From: JBKHYJ01 sp046565505
Lineage (GTDB): Bacteria > Acidobacteriota > Blastocatellia > UBA7656
Direction of reading: 5' to 3'
Assembly (NCBI GenBank): GCA_046565505.1
Contig: JBKHYJ010000027.1
Coordinates: 1-22,507 of the forward strand
Length of the DNA stretch: 22,507 nucleotides
Both the position numbers and the translations under genes were made by a program. The notes beneath the pieces were generated by a model that was not told the origin of the DNA, made no database searches, and was given only the letters and a program-made list of their open reading frames with translations. Shown here piece after piece: positions 1-8,812 of this stretch. Each line of letters opens with the position of its first letter. The stretch's first letter is position 1.

Positions 1-1
1 G

Positions 2-1060
<1,059 letters not shown>

Positions 1061-1066
1061 TAACGG

Positions 1067-2419
1067 ATGGCAGGGCAAAGGGCAAAGGTAGAGGGCAGCA
1101 CGCCGTTCCGCCGTTCGGCGACAAGGGGCGTTAAAGATTCGGGCAGGTGGCCGCGCGCCGCCTGCCTTTTGCTTTTCGCCCCTTGCCTTCTGCCGCTCGC
1201 CCTCACGGCGGCCGCCCACGAGCCGATCACCACGAAGGTGAGGTTCAACAAAGAAGTCATACGGATTCTTCAGCGGAGTTGTCTCGGGTGCCATCGTCCG
1301 GGCGGCATCGCCATGTCGCTGGCGACTTACGAAGAAGCGCGGCCGTGGGCGAAGGCTATAAAAGAAGAGATACTCGAAAAGCGAATGCCGCCGTGGCACC
1401 CGGTGAAAGGTTACGGCGAGTTCCGCAACGCGCCCCCGCTCGCGCAGCGCGACGTAGATTTGATAGTGAATTGGGTCGAAGGCGGCGCGCCCAAGGGCGA
1501 GGATAAGGATTTGCCCTCCGGGCCGCTATTTTCCGACGACTGGCCGCTCGGCAAGCCCGACATGATTCTTAAGCCGGAATCCGAAACCAAAGTCTCACCC
1601 GACGCGGATGATTATCGCGTCTTAAACCTGCCGGCGGCGCTCAAAGAGGACCGCTGGTTGGCTGCCATCGACCTGCGACCCGCGACCGGCCAGGTGGTTC
1701 ACTGCGCCACGTTCTACCTTGTTGGAGCGGGGAGGCGTGAGAAGACAGATTCAAAGGCCGGCGCGCGAGAATTCGCGGGCGCGGTTAAACCGCCACCCGA
1801 CTCCGTCCCCGCGCCCGGGGGGCCCGGCCCGGTGCTCGGCACCTGGATGCCCGGGCAGAGGCCGCCGCTATTGCCGGAGGGCGTAGCGCGGCTGTTGCCC
1901 GCCGGGTCGCGCATCGCCGTAAGGGTTCACTACCGGGGGGCGGGCGAAGAGGCCAAAGATTTGAGCGCCGTCGGGCTCTATTTTGCAAAGACGCCGCCGC
2001 GCAGACAGCTTCAAGAGATCGGCGTTGCTAATTCGGGAGTGCTCATACCCGCGGGCGCGGGCCTGTTTCAGGTCGCGGCGGCCTTCACGGTCAAGGAGGA
2101 GGCGGAAGCCTTCGCAATTCGCCCCGCCGCGCACCCGCTTATGGTGTCGCTCCAGGCTACGGCATACCGCCCCGACGGGACTCAAGAAGTGATGATATGG
2201 TCGCGCGGGTATCAATCCGACTGGCAGCCGACTTACTACTTCAAGCAGCCCGTGTGGCTGCCCGCCGCTACGAGAGTCGAAGTCATAGCTTACTTCGATA
2301 ACTCTGATGACAACCGCAACAACCCGAACAGCCCCGCGAAGCCTGTCCGCTGGTCCGACCTGACTTCAGACCCGATGTGTGCGCTGTTGATAGCGAATGG
2401 CCGCGGCGCTAACGATTGA
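1067..2419 (+). CDS. Cytochrome c / copper monooxygenase-like paralog with degraded copper sites
   Basis: 450 residues, homologous along its length to the gene before it. A hydrophobic signal segment (about residues 33-50, ending AAA-HEP) is followed by a c-type haem domain with C72-x-x-C75-H76 and a downstream M107 in RMPPWH. The monooxygenase-like part keeps one CuH-type histidine (H288 in RVHYR) and a C-terminal Met (M437). The paired histidines of the upstream copy are H212-C213 here, and its HMH motif is replaced by AHPLM near H356-M359. By family knowledge such losses should abolish canonical two-copper chemistry, so I infer a haem electron carrier or a structural role. The start at 1067 is the first in-frame ATG, but has no good ribosome site and a low-quality first 30 residues; translation may be coupled to the upstream stop six bases away. 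The fold assignment is firm; the function is not. Confidence 0.8.
   Translation: MAGQRAKVEGSTPFRRSATRGVKDSGRWPRAACLLLFAPCLLPLALTAAAHEPITTKVRFNKEVIRILQRSCLGCHRPGGIAMSLATYEEARPWAKAIKEEILEKRMPPWHPVKGYGEFRNAPPLAQRDVDLIVNWVEGGAPKGEDKDLPSGPLFSDDWPLGKPDMILKPESETKVSPDADDYRVLNLPAALKEDRWLAAIDLRPATGQVVHCATFYLVGAGRREKTDSKAGAREFAGAVKPPPDSVPAPGGPGPVLGTWMPGQRPPLLPEGVARLLPAGSRIAVRVHYRGAGEEAKDLSAVGLYFAKTPPRRQLQEIGVANSGVLIPAGAGLFQVAAAFTVKEEAEAFAIRPAAHPLMVSLQATAYRPDGTQEVMIWSRGYQSDWQPTYYFKQPVWLPAATRVEVIAYFDNSDDNRNNPNSPAKPVRWSDLTSDPMCALLIANGRGAND
1069..1194. repeat. Imperfect inverted purine/pyrimidine-rich repeat over the signal-peptide region
   Basis: Left arm 1069-1098 is purine-rich with repeated GGCAAAG units. 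Right arm 1162-1194 is its imperfect reverse complement, with CTTTTGC and CCTTGCC units. Both arms begin and end with GGCAG on the matching strand, and they align with a few small gaps. The right arm encodes most of the hydrophobic core (CLLLFAPCLLPLA) of the downstream protein. It resembles the dispersed GGCAAAAGG-type intergenic repeats seen in some bacterial genomes; that link is from memory, not checked. Confidence 0.45.
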
Positions 2420-2426
2420 TCCGAGC

Positions 2427-2447
2427 GCGGCCCCTGCCTCGGGCCGC
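2427..2447. terminator. Terminator-like hairpin between convergent genes
   Basis: A perfect 7-bp stem (GCGGCCC at 2427-2433 with GGGCCGC at 2441-2447) encloses a 7-nt loop, in the 33-base gap between the convergent copper-protein paralog and the HAD hydrolase. No T-run follows on either strand, so it is a candidate bidirectional transcription barrier rather than a canonical intrinsic terminator. Confidence 0.4.
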
Positions 2448-2452
2448 CTGAT

Positions 2453-3142
2453 TCACGCGGCGTCAACGAGACCGAGCAGGTCGCCGAGCATGCGAATGCG
2501 TATACAGTCCGCTTGCGGGTTCAGTTCATAAGGATCATAGAGGACCGGTAACAGGCCCGCGCTGCGCGCGCCGATCACGTCCACGGAGTACAGGTCGCCC
2601 ACGTAAGCGGCTTGCTCCGGGGCGACCGCGGCGCGCTCGGTGGCGATATGGAAAATCTTCGGGTCGGGCTTTTCTACGCCCACAAGAAAAGAATCTATGA
2701 AGAAATCGAAATAACTCGATAGCCGGGCCTGCTCGAACGCGCTCTCTATCCGGCCATCGCTGTTGGAAACGACCCCGAGTATAAGGCCGCGCCTTTTCAG
2801 CTCGCCTAAGGTGATGGCTGTTGATTCGTCGGCCTTGCGCCATAGCATCTCTGCCCGGGCCGACTCCAAGACGCATTCCACGGCCCGGCTCAGCTTTTCG
2901 GCCGGCACGCCTATCCCGGGCAGCAGGGTCGAATAAAACTGCGCCTTCAGTTTTTCGGTAGACCCCGCGCCTTCCGCCACCAGCTCGGCCACCCTGCGCA
3001 TAGCCAGGTACTGGGCGCGGCGGAAATTATCGGGCGACGGGCTGACCCCCAGCTCGGCGCCTATCAAGCCGCAAATGTGAGACGAGTCGAGGTGGATCAG
3101 CGTCCCGCCCGCGTCGAAAAATATGGCTTTGATGTCTTTCAA
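2453..3142 (-). CDS. HAD-superfamily hydrolase
   Basis: 229 residues, cytoplasmic. All four HAD motifs are placed as expected: motif I FFDAGGT (nucleophile D10), motif II SNSDG (S126), motif III lysine K158 in EKPDPKIF, and motif IV GDLYSVD (D183, D188). An alpha-helical cap lies at about residues 20-100, typical of C1-cap members such as small-molecule phosphatases and haloacid dehalogenase-like enzymes. The second Asp of motif I, usually the general acid/base two residues after the nucleophile, is Gly12. The DAGGT variant is common in uncharacterised HADs, so phosphatase activity should not be assumed. The start is TTG, preceded at a short distance by GGGGAG on the minus strand. The substrate cannot be predicted. 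Confidence 0.85.
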   Translation of the reverse strand: MKDIKAIFFDAGGTLIHLDSSHICGLIGAELGVSPSPDNFRRAQYLAMRRVAELVAEGAGSTEKLKAQFYSTLLPGIGVPAEKLSRAVECVLESARAEMLWRKADESTAITLGELKRRGLILGVVSNSDGRIESAFEQARLSSYFDFFIDSFLVGVEKPDPKIFHIATERAAVAPEQAAYVGDLYSVDVIGARSAGLLPVLYDPYELNPQADCIRIRMLGDLLGLVDAA

Positions 3143-3336
3143 ACTGCTCCCCGACCTCGGCCCGGGACTTCAACCCTCATTGCCGGATTTTAAAGAAGTG
3201 AGCCTAACGACGAGTCGTAATAAAGGCGGCGACTGAAGCCCGCGATTTCAATCAAGTGTGAGCCCGCACCTCCCGCGAGTGAATTGAGGAACTCAGGCCC
3301 GAAGGTACGCCGCAATCCCCGGGTGAATGGACCCGG

Positions 3337-3744
3337 TCATCGCGACGAGGGCTGTAACTTTACGAGGCCGGCGGCCGGCAGCGGCTTGTCTTCCTTCTCA
3401 AGCCTCCAAAAACAATCGGCGACCCCGAACGGGGTGTCCATGCTGCCGTCATAATCGCGGCACATCTGGGGCCGAGTCTCGTAGACGCCGCAAATATAAT
3501 TCGTCGCGCCGCCCGCCGTCTGAATCTCGCGCAGGGCGTTGCACCTCTGCGGCAGGGAGAAATAATATTCCGTGTGGTTGCGCTTTTGGACGTAATCTAT
3601 CTTGAACCCGTGAAGCTCCATCCAGTAAATTTCGTCGCGCGCTTCGTCATCGACCTCGCCGCCGAAGAACGTCACGGACATGCAGCATTTCCCGCACTGC
3701 ACGCAGAGCTCTGATTTGCGTTTCGCCGACAGTCTCTTTTTCAT
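3337..3744 (-). CDS. YkgJ-family cysteine-cluster protein
   Basis: 135 residues. The N-terminal CVQCGKCC (C14, C17, C20, C21) and later C68, C85, C95 and C111, with RPQMCRDY around C95, match the YkgJ/UPF0153 family of putative Zn- or Fe-S-binding proteins. The ATG start has GAGG a few bases upstream. The biochemical role of the family is not settled, and nothing in the neighbourhood (HAD hydrolase downstream, ppdK upstream, all minus strand) clarifies it. The 194-base gap to the HAD gene argues against tight coupling. Family assignment is good; function is unknown. Confidence 0.8.
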   Translation of the reverse strand: MKKRLSAKRKSELCVQCGKCCMSVTFFGGEVDDEARDEIYWMELHGFKIDYVQKRNHTEYYFSLPQRCNALREIQTAGGATNYICGVYETRPQMCRDYDGSMDTPFGVADCFWRLEKEDKPLPAAGLVKLQPSSR

Positions 3745-3847
3745 GTTGCCTCAAGTCAAAACAGGGGCGTCGGGCATACAGGATTGATTCTTATATTTCA
3801 ATTAGCCCGCCTCTCCGCCCCGCGAAATTACATTCTGCTTCAAAAGA

Positions 3848-6622
3848 TCAAGCGGTCCGCGAGACCCCCTGCTCCGGCCCGAGCGCCGCCTGGGCGGCCG
3901 CCAGTCGCGCGATCGGCACCCTGTAGGGCGAGCACGAAACGTAGCTCAGGCCGGCGCGGTGGCAGAAGTTCACGCTCGAAGGCTCGCCGCCGTGCTCGCC
4001 GCAGATCCCCACCTTCAAATCCGGCCGAGCCGAACGGCCCCTCTCCGTCCCCATCCTCACCAACTGCCCCACGCCATCCTGATCCAGCACCTGAAACGGG
4101 TCGTTCTCGTAGATGTGATTCTCTACGTAGTATGGGAGGAACTTGCCCGAGTCGTCGCGCGATATCCCGTAGGTCGTCTGCGTCAGGTCGTTCGTGCCGA
4201 AAGAGAAGAACTCCGCGACCCCCGCGATCTTGTCGGCCGTCAGCGCCGCGCGCGGCAGCTCGATCATCGTGCCGACCATGTACTGAATCGTCTGCTGCGT
4301 CTCGTCCATCACCTCTTCGGCCACCCGCCTCACGACGCCCGCTTGCAGCCTCAGCTCGCTCACGTCGCCGACGAGCGGGATCATGATTTCAGGCATGACG
4401 GTCACGCCTTTCTTCTGGACGCGGGCCGCCGCCTCGAATATCGCCCGCGCCTGCATTTCCGTGATCTCAGGGAAGACTATCCCTAAACGGCAGCCGCGGT
4501 GGCCCAGCATAGGGTTCGCCTCGTGCAGTAGTTGCACGCGCGCCCAGAGCATCTGGGGCTTGACCTTAAGCTTGCGCGCGAGCTTGCGGGTCCCTTCCTC
4601 GTCATGCGGCAAGAATTCATGCAGCGGCGGGTCGAGCGTGCGGATGGTGACCGGCAGCCCATCCATCGCGCGGAATATGCCTTCAAAGTCCTTGCGCTGG
4701 AGCTTGAGCAGCCCATCAAGGCCGCCCTTGTAGAGCCGCCTCGGCTCTTCGATCTCTTGCTTCAAAGCCCTCCGCAGGCGTGCCATTTCTTCGCGCTTCT
4801 TGGGCTGATTGGCCCTTCTCAATTCGCCCTCGACGGTGGCTATCTCGCGCTCGATCCGCTTGTATTCCAGCGACCCGAGTATCATCTGCCTCACGAGGTC
4901 GATCCGCTCGCCCTCGAAGAACATGTGCTCCGTGCGGCACAGGCCTATGCCCTCGGCGCCGAAGCCGCGGGCTATCCTGGAGTCTTCCGGGGTGTCGGAG
5001 TTGGCGCGCACGCGCAGCCTGCGGTATTTGTCGGCCCACGTCATCAACTGGTGAAAATCATCGCCCAGCTCCGGGTCGATCAGCGGGGCCTGCCCCTCGA
5101 TCACGTTGCCCGTAGTCCCATCCAGCGTCACCCAGTCGCCGCGGCGCACGCGCGAGCCGTTGACCGAGAATTCATTCTTGGATAAGTTGATCGCGATCTC
5201 GCCCGCGCCCACCACGCAGGGCTTGCCCCACCCCCGCGCCACGACCGCAGCATGCGAGGTCGGGCCTCCTGTCGAAGTGAGAATTGCTTCGGCGGCCTTC
5301 ATGCCGCGCACGTCTTCGGGCGAAGTCTCTCGGCGGACGAGGATGACGGGCGTGCCGCTGGCGGCCCATGCCTCGGCCTCCTCCGGCGTGAATACTACGC
5401 GGCCCGTGGCGGCTCCGGGGCTTGCGTCGATGCCTTGAGTGAGGACGTGGACTTCGGCCTTCGGGTCAACCATCTTGTGGAGCAGTTGATCGAGGTCGCC
5501 CGCGGGCACGCGCATGACGGCGGTGCTTTCGTCGATCAACCCTTCGCGCGCCATATCGACGGCGATCTTCACGGCGGCCGGCCCCGTGCGCTTGCCGTTC
5601 CTCGTCTGAAGCATCCAGAGCTTGCCGCGCTCGATGGTGAATTCGAGGTCCTGCATGTCTTTGTAGTGGCGTTCGAGCTTGTCCGCGACCTCCACGAATT
5701 GATCGTAGACCTCTGGCATGTCGTCTTTGAGATGGCTTATGTGCTTAGGGGTCCTGATGCCTGCGACTACGTCTTCGCCCTGCGCGTTCGTCAGGTAATC
5801 GCCGAACATCTCTTTCGCGCCGGACTTGGGGTTGCGCGTGAAGGCGACGCCCGTGCCGGAGTCGTTGCCCATGTTGCCGAACACCATCGTGACCACGTTG
5901 ACGGCAGTGCCTAGATCGTCGGGTATCTTTTCGATCTGGCGGTAGGATTTGGCCCTGTCGCCGTTCCAAGAGCGGAAGACGGCTTTAACGGCCTCTTCGA
6001 GCTGGCGGTAAGGTTCGCTCGGGAAGTCTTTTCCCGTGTGGCGCTTGACGATTTTCTTGAACTCTTTGCAGACCTGCTTCAGGTCTTTGGCGGAGAGGTC
6101 CGTGTCCTGCTTTGCTTTCGCCTTGCGCTTGGCCTCGTCCAGCGCATGGTCGAACAGTTCGCCGTCAACCGATAGCACGATCTTGCCGAACATCTGTATG
6201 AAGCGGCGGTATGCGTCGTAGGCGAACCGCTCGTTCGAGGTCAGCGCGGCCAGCCCCTCAAGCGTCTCTTCGTTGAGGCCGAGATTGAGCACAGTATCCA
6301 TCATCCCGGGCATGGAGAATTTCGAGCCGGACCTGACGGACACCAGCAGCGGGTTCGAGGGGTCGCCGAACTTCTTGCCGCTCGCGCGCTCGACCTCTTT
6401 CATCGCGTCGAGAGTCTGCTCCCACATGCCTTCCGGGAAACGCGCGCCCACGCCGTAGTAAGCGTTACAGGCTTCTGTAGTTATGGTGAAGCCGGGCGGC
6501 ACAGGCAGCCCCGCGTTCGTCATCTCGGCCAGCCCCGCGCCCTTCCCGCCGAGCAAGTCTTTCATATCGCCGCGCCCGTCCGCCTTGCCGTTCGCAAAAA
6601 GATAGACGTACTTGTTCGCCAT
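3848..6622 (-). CDS. ppdK: Pyruvate, phosphate dikinase
   Basis: 924 residues, full length. The enzyme interconverts pyruvate + ATP + Pi and PEP + AMP + PPi, linking glycolysis and gluconeogenesis in the cytoplasm. The N-terminal ATP-grasp region begins with GGKGAGLAEM (about 25-34) and carries RSGSKFSMPGMMDT (97-110). The swivelling phosphohistidine domain has GGPTSHAAVVARG with H457. The C-terminal PEP/pyruvate TIM barrel has NPMLGHRGCRLG (703-714), FGTNDLTQTTYG (808-819) and the catalytic Cys of GICGEHGGEP (C874). Well-studied PPDKs are about 875 residues; the extra length is mostly a charged helical insertion at about 590-632. The ATG start has GGGGGA eight bases upstream. No regulatory PPDK-kinase gene is adjacent. 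Confidence 0.97.
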   Translation of the reverse strand: MANKYVYLFANGKADGRGDMKDLLGGKGAGLAEMTNAGLPVPPGFTITTEACNAYYGVGARFPEGMWEQTLDAMKEVERASGKKFGDPSNPLLVSVRSGSKFSMPGMMDTVLNLGLNEETLEGLAALTSNERFAYDAYRRFIQMFGKIVLSVDGELFDHALDEAKRKAKAKQDTDLSAKDLKQVCKEFKKIVKRHTGKDFPSEPYRQLEEAVKAVFRSWNGDRAKSYRQIEKIPDDLGTAVNVVTMVFGNMGNDSGTGVAFTRNPKSGAKEMFGDYLTNAQGEDVVAGIRTPKHISHLKDDMPEVYDQFVEVADKLERHYKDMQDLEFTIERGKLWMLQTRNGKRTGPAAVKIAVDMAREGLIDESTAVMRVPAGDLDQLLHKMVDPKAEVHVLTQGIDASPGAATGRVVFTPEEAEAWAASGTPVILVRRETSPEDVRGMKAAEAILTSTGGPTSHAAVVARGWGKPCVVGAGEIAINLSKNEFSVNGSRVRRGDWVTLDGTTGNVIEGQAPLIDPELGDDFHQLMTWADKYRRLRVRANSDTPEDSRIARGFGAEGIGLCRTEHMFFEGERIDLVRQMILGSLEYKRIEREIATVEGELRRANQPKKREEMARLRRALKQEIEEPRRLYKGGLDGLLKLQRKDFEGIFRAMDGLPVTIRTLDPPLHEFLPHDEEGTRKLARKLKVKPQMLWARVQLLHEANPMLGHRGCRLGIVFPEITEMQARAIFEAAARVQKKGVTVMPEIMIPLVGDVSELRLQAGVVRRVAEEVMDETQQTIQYMVGTMIELPRAALTADKIAGVAEFFSFGTNDLTQTTYGISRDDSGKFLPYYVENHIYENDPFQVLDQDGVGQLVRMGTERGRSARPDLKVGICGEHGGEPSSVNFCHRAGLSYVSCSPYRVPIARLAAAQAALGPEQGVSRTA

Positions 6623-6759
6623 TTAGAAATCCCCCATCTTGAGTGTGAAGTGATGTTTAACCCGGATGATGTGAGCATTGTCCAGCACCAGAGCTTTAAG
6701 CCAAACACATAGCTTGTCTTCAAGCGGCGTGTGTTGTCAAGCTGCGGCTCGAACCGGCC

Positions 6760-6792
6760 GTCGAGGAGATGTCCGGCTTACGTCGGAAGATC
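6760..6792. repeat. 33-nt diverged repeat, copy A
   Basis: This stretch, starting GTCGAGGAGATGT, matches 7967-7999 at 29 of 33 positions in the same orientation. All four differences are transitions. It lies between the start of ppdK and the end of the cysteine-rich gene. The similarity fades on both sides, as expected for the remnant of an older, larger repeat. Confidence 0.6.
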
Positions 6793-6892
6793 GGGGGAGT
6801 GATTGGCAACCGGTAAAGAAGTTATCACTATCGCCATGAGGTGAGCTATAGAAGTCGGCAGGCATCGGGGTCGGCGACTTACTATGAGGGCG

Positions 6893-7807
6893 TCATATCT
6901 TATCAGTCTGAGTCGCAGCTTTTGTTAAGCGGTGAGCTACTATAAGACCGGGCTTGTGGTTAAATTTCTCTCTAGAGATGGCCCCATTAAGAAGATGGCA
7001 TTCGGTAGCGCATGCCGAGCTGCAACAGTTACTGGAGCATCCAGTACAATCTTCAAATCGAGTACAACTTCCACAACTGCCAGCGCAATCACACACACCT
7101 CCACCCTGACACAATGCGCCACAATCACACACGCAAGAAGGAGATGGGGAGACAAGCGGCTTCTTAGTAAGAGAGTATGGAGAACGAGGAATAAAGAACC
7201 CGACGCGAGAAATCCGTGCGCCGGAATTTATAGGACTAGTAGTCTCTTTCAGCGTCCATTCGCTCCCATCCGAGAACTTCACATAGCCCACTTTAACAAC
7301 CAAGTCATTGGCTGTACCTAACAGCCACATCTTCTCCGAACTCCAATCCGGTTGAGGCTGTGATTGTTTGTCCCGACGTACCCATCTAACAGCATCAACA
7401 AAGTAGTCGCTCTGAGGCTCAATAGTAGGCCCGGAGACCCTAAGGAAGCGCATTTCATTTGTTAATTCATTTTTGAGGAACAAAGTGAAGGTGGTGATAC
7501 GCTTCTTCGTAGTATTGAGGAGTCTAACATCGGGGTAGGAGGCGAGCTTATCTGCCGTGGCGGTGATGCCCACCAAAGCCTGGTAATCTGCGGTAGAAAT
7601 TTCCTTTGATACGGATTCTGATATCTTGACCGGGGCTTCCTCTGAGTTCTCGACGCGAGTGCGCACTGATGAGGACTGGTTAACTTTTTCGATAAGAGAC
7701 TGCTTCAGGTCAGGTTGTTGACCGGAGCCACGAACAGTGGTTAACGTGAAGGTTAAGACCGCCAGCATTCCGATTACTACGTGACGTAACGCCTTACGAT
7801 TCTTCAT
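6893..7807 (-). CDS. Exported cysteine-rich protein of unknown function
   Basis: 304 residues; I do not recognise a named family. A signal peptide (hydrophobic about 9-25) precedes a Ser/Glu-rich region (31-70), then a probably beta-rich domain (about 75-205) with motifs such as DVRLLNTTKKRITTFTL and VKFSDGSEW. Next comes a proline/serine linker and a cysteine cluster: 14 Cys between 225 and 270 (225, 227, 229, 233, 239, 241, 245, 248, 254, 257, 261, 262, 266, 270), including CxCxC and CC. A Cys-free tail of 34 residues ends the protein. After export the cluster could be disulfide-bonded or bind metal. The start is secure: ATG with AGGAGG seven bases upstream (7815-7820). Base composition is clearly more AT-rich than the neighbours, suggesting transfer or relaxed selection. 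No maturation gene is adjacent. Confidence 0.75.
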   Translation of the reverse strand: MKNRKALRHVVIGMLAVLTFTLTTVRGSGQQPDLKQSLIEKVNQSSSVRTRVENSEEAPVKISESVSKEISTADYQALVGITATADKLASYPDVRLLNTTKKRITTFTLFLKNELTNEMRFLRVSGPTIEPQSDYFVDAVRWVRRDKQSQPQPDWSSEKMWLLGTANDLVVKVGYVKFSDGSEWTLKETTSPINSGARISRVGFFIPRSPYSLTKKPLVSPSPSCVCDCGALCQGGGVCDCAGSCGSCTRFEDCTGCSSNCCSSACATECHLLNGAISREKFNHKPGLIVAHRLTKAATQTDKI

Positions 7808-8280
7808 TGTTATTCCTCCTCGTTAGTTAACTTGGATTGGAGATGGTTCTGTCACGAAAGCTACCAGCAATACCGTGCTCACAGCATCGGCTCGAAGCCT
7901 ATGGGTTCCTTCCCGGCGATTATACTGCGCGCCAAAACTACTGTCAATTTGAGACTTTAATCACCTGTCGAGGAGATGTTCAGCTTATGTCGGAGGATCA
8001 GAAATGGAGTTGGGTGCCCGACAGATTAATCAGGGTGGATTATGGCGCGGCTTTAATCCCGGTTTCATGCGGTGGTGTTTTTGAGTACGCCACGATGAAC
8101 AGACCGCCGGAGATCAAGTCTATGATCCTGATGCCAAAACTGACTTTTCGGCAGCTTTCATACTCTTTGGGCGGGAGAACTTTCGGACAGTTCTTGGGCA
8201 AATCGGCGGCACGAGGACGACCAGAACCTAAACGCCGGCGACCAGGTACAATCGCCTGGCAAATCCCGTCTCGCTCCCTC
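7808..8280. other. AT-richer gene-free stretch, possible decayed sequence
   Basis: No convincing gene. It holds the leader of the cysteine-rich gene (AGGAGG at 7815-7820) and repeat copy B. A plus-strand frame is open from a TTG at 7837 through 8856, but its second half is antisense to the CoA-binding gene and its first part matches no family I know. On the minus strand, around copy B, a short reading FLILRHKLNI between stops resembles the LxLRHQLNxL segment near the N-terminus of integrase-core transposases, hinting at a relic mobile element. Confidence 0.4.
7967..7999. repeat. 33-nt diverged repeat, copy B
   Basis: Direct-orientation partner of 6760-6792 (29 of 33 identical, differences all transitions). 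Together the two copies bracket the AT-richer cysteine-rich gene, about 1.2 kb apart. The minus-strand translation of this copy gives LILRHKLNI, which is transposase-like; copy A is less readable in that frame. Confidence 0.6.
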
Positions 8281-8721
8281 TTACCTAAATCGCGCGAGCC
8301 GCCGGTGCTCGACCATCAGGCAGCGGTCCTGCACGACTTTTATGCCGGCCTGGGCGAGCCTGGCCGCCGCCGCGTCGTTGCGAATGCCCGACTGGAACCA
8401 TACCGCCTTGGGCTTCTTCGCTATCATGTCGTCGAGGTGTTGGTCGATGTCTTCAGGCCGGCGGAAGACATCCACGAGGTCGATTTCTCCGGGTATGTCC
8501 GACAATTTGCGGTAGACCTTCTGCCCGAGTATTTCTGTCACGTTCGGGTAATAAACTGGCACGGGAATTACCTCAAGCCCCGCCGCGGCCAGGTATTGCG
8601 GGACGTAGTAAGCCGGCTGATACGACTCGGTCTTGATCCCCAGCACCGCGACTCGTTTAGTGTTCGCCAGCAACTCTTTCAGCTCGTCAACGCCATCAAT
8701 CAGGTTTCCTTGCCAGTTCAT
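8281..8721 (-). CDS. CoA-binding domain protein (YccU-like)
   Basis: 146 residues, cytoplasmic, forming a single Rossmann-fold CoA_binding domain. Visible motifs are VAVLGIK (24-30) as the nucleotide-binding turn, QPAYYVPQYL (35-44), VDVFRRPED (83-91), VWFQSGIRND (107-116) and QDRCLMVEH (131-139), all typical of the YccU group related to succinyl-CoA synthetase alpha N-terminal domains. The length is normal for the family. The ATG start has a G-rich site (GGGGGGAG) just upstream. The physiological role of this family is not established. It ends near the AT-richer island and is followed upstream by an unrelated exported protein gene. Confidence 0.88.
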   Translation of the reverse strand: MNWQGNLIDGVDELKELLANTKRVAVLGIKTESYQPAYYVPQYLAAAGLEVIPVPVYYPNVTEILGQKVYRKLSDIPGEIDLVDVFRRPEDIDQHLDDMIAKKPKAVWFQSGIRNDAAAARLAQAGIKVVQDRCLMVEHRRLARFR

Positions 8722-8812
8722 ACTCCCCCCATTCGCTCAAAATTACGCGGCCACCTTACGGCTTATTATACCAACTGTTTTCTGTCTCTTATACTCAGCC
8801 GGCCGGGGCGGT

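Noticed and set aside
4532..5185. 217-codon plus-strand frame within ppdK
   Set aside because: Antisense shadow of a highly conserved enzyme gene.
6741..6760. tRNA T-arm-like string GGCTCGAACC
   Set aside because: No acceptor stem, anticodon arm or CCA-compatible fold around it.
6852..6880. Short inverted repeat AAGTCG/CGACTT downstream of the cysteine-rich gene
   Set aside because: Only a 6-bp stem with a 17-nt loop and no T-run; expected by chance.
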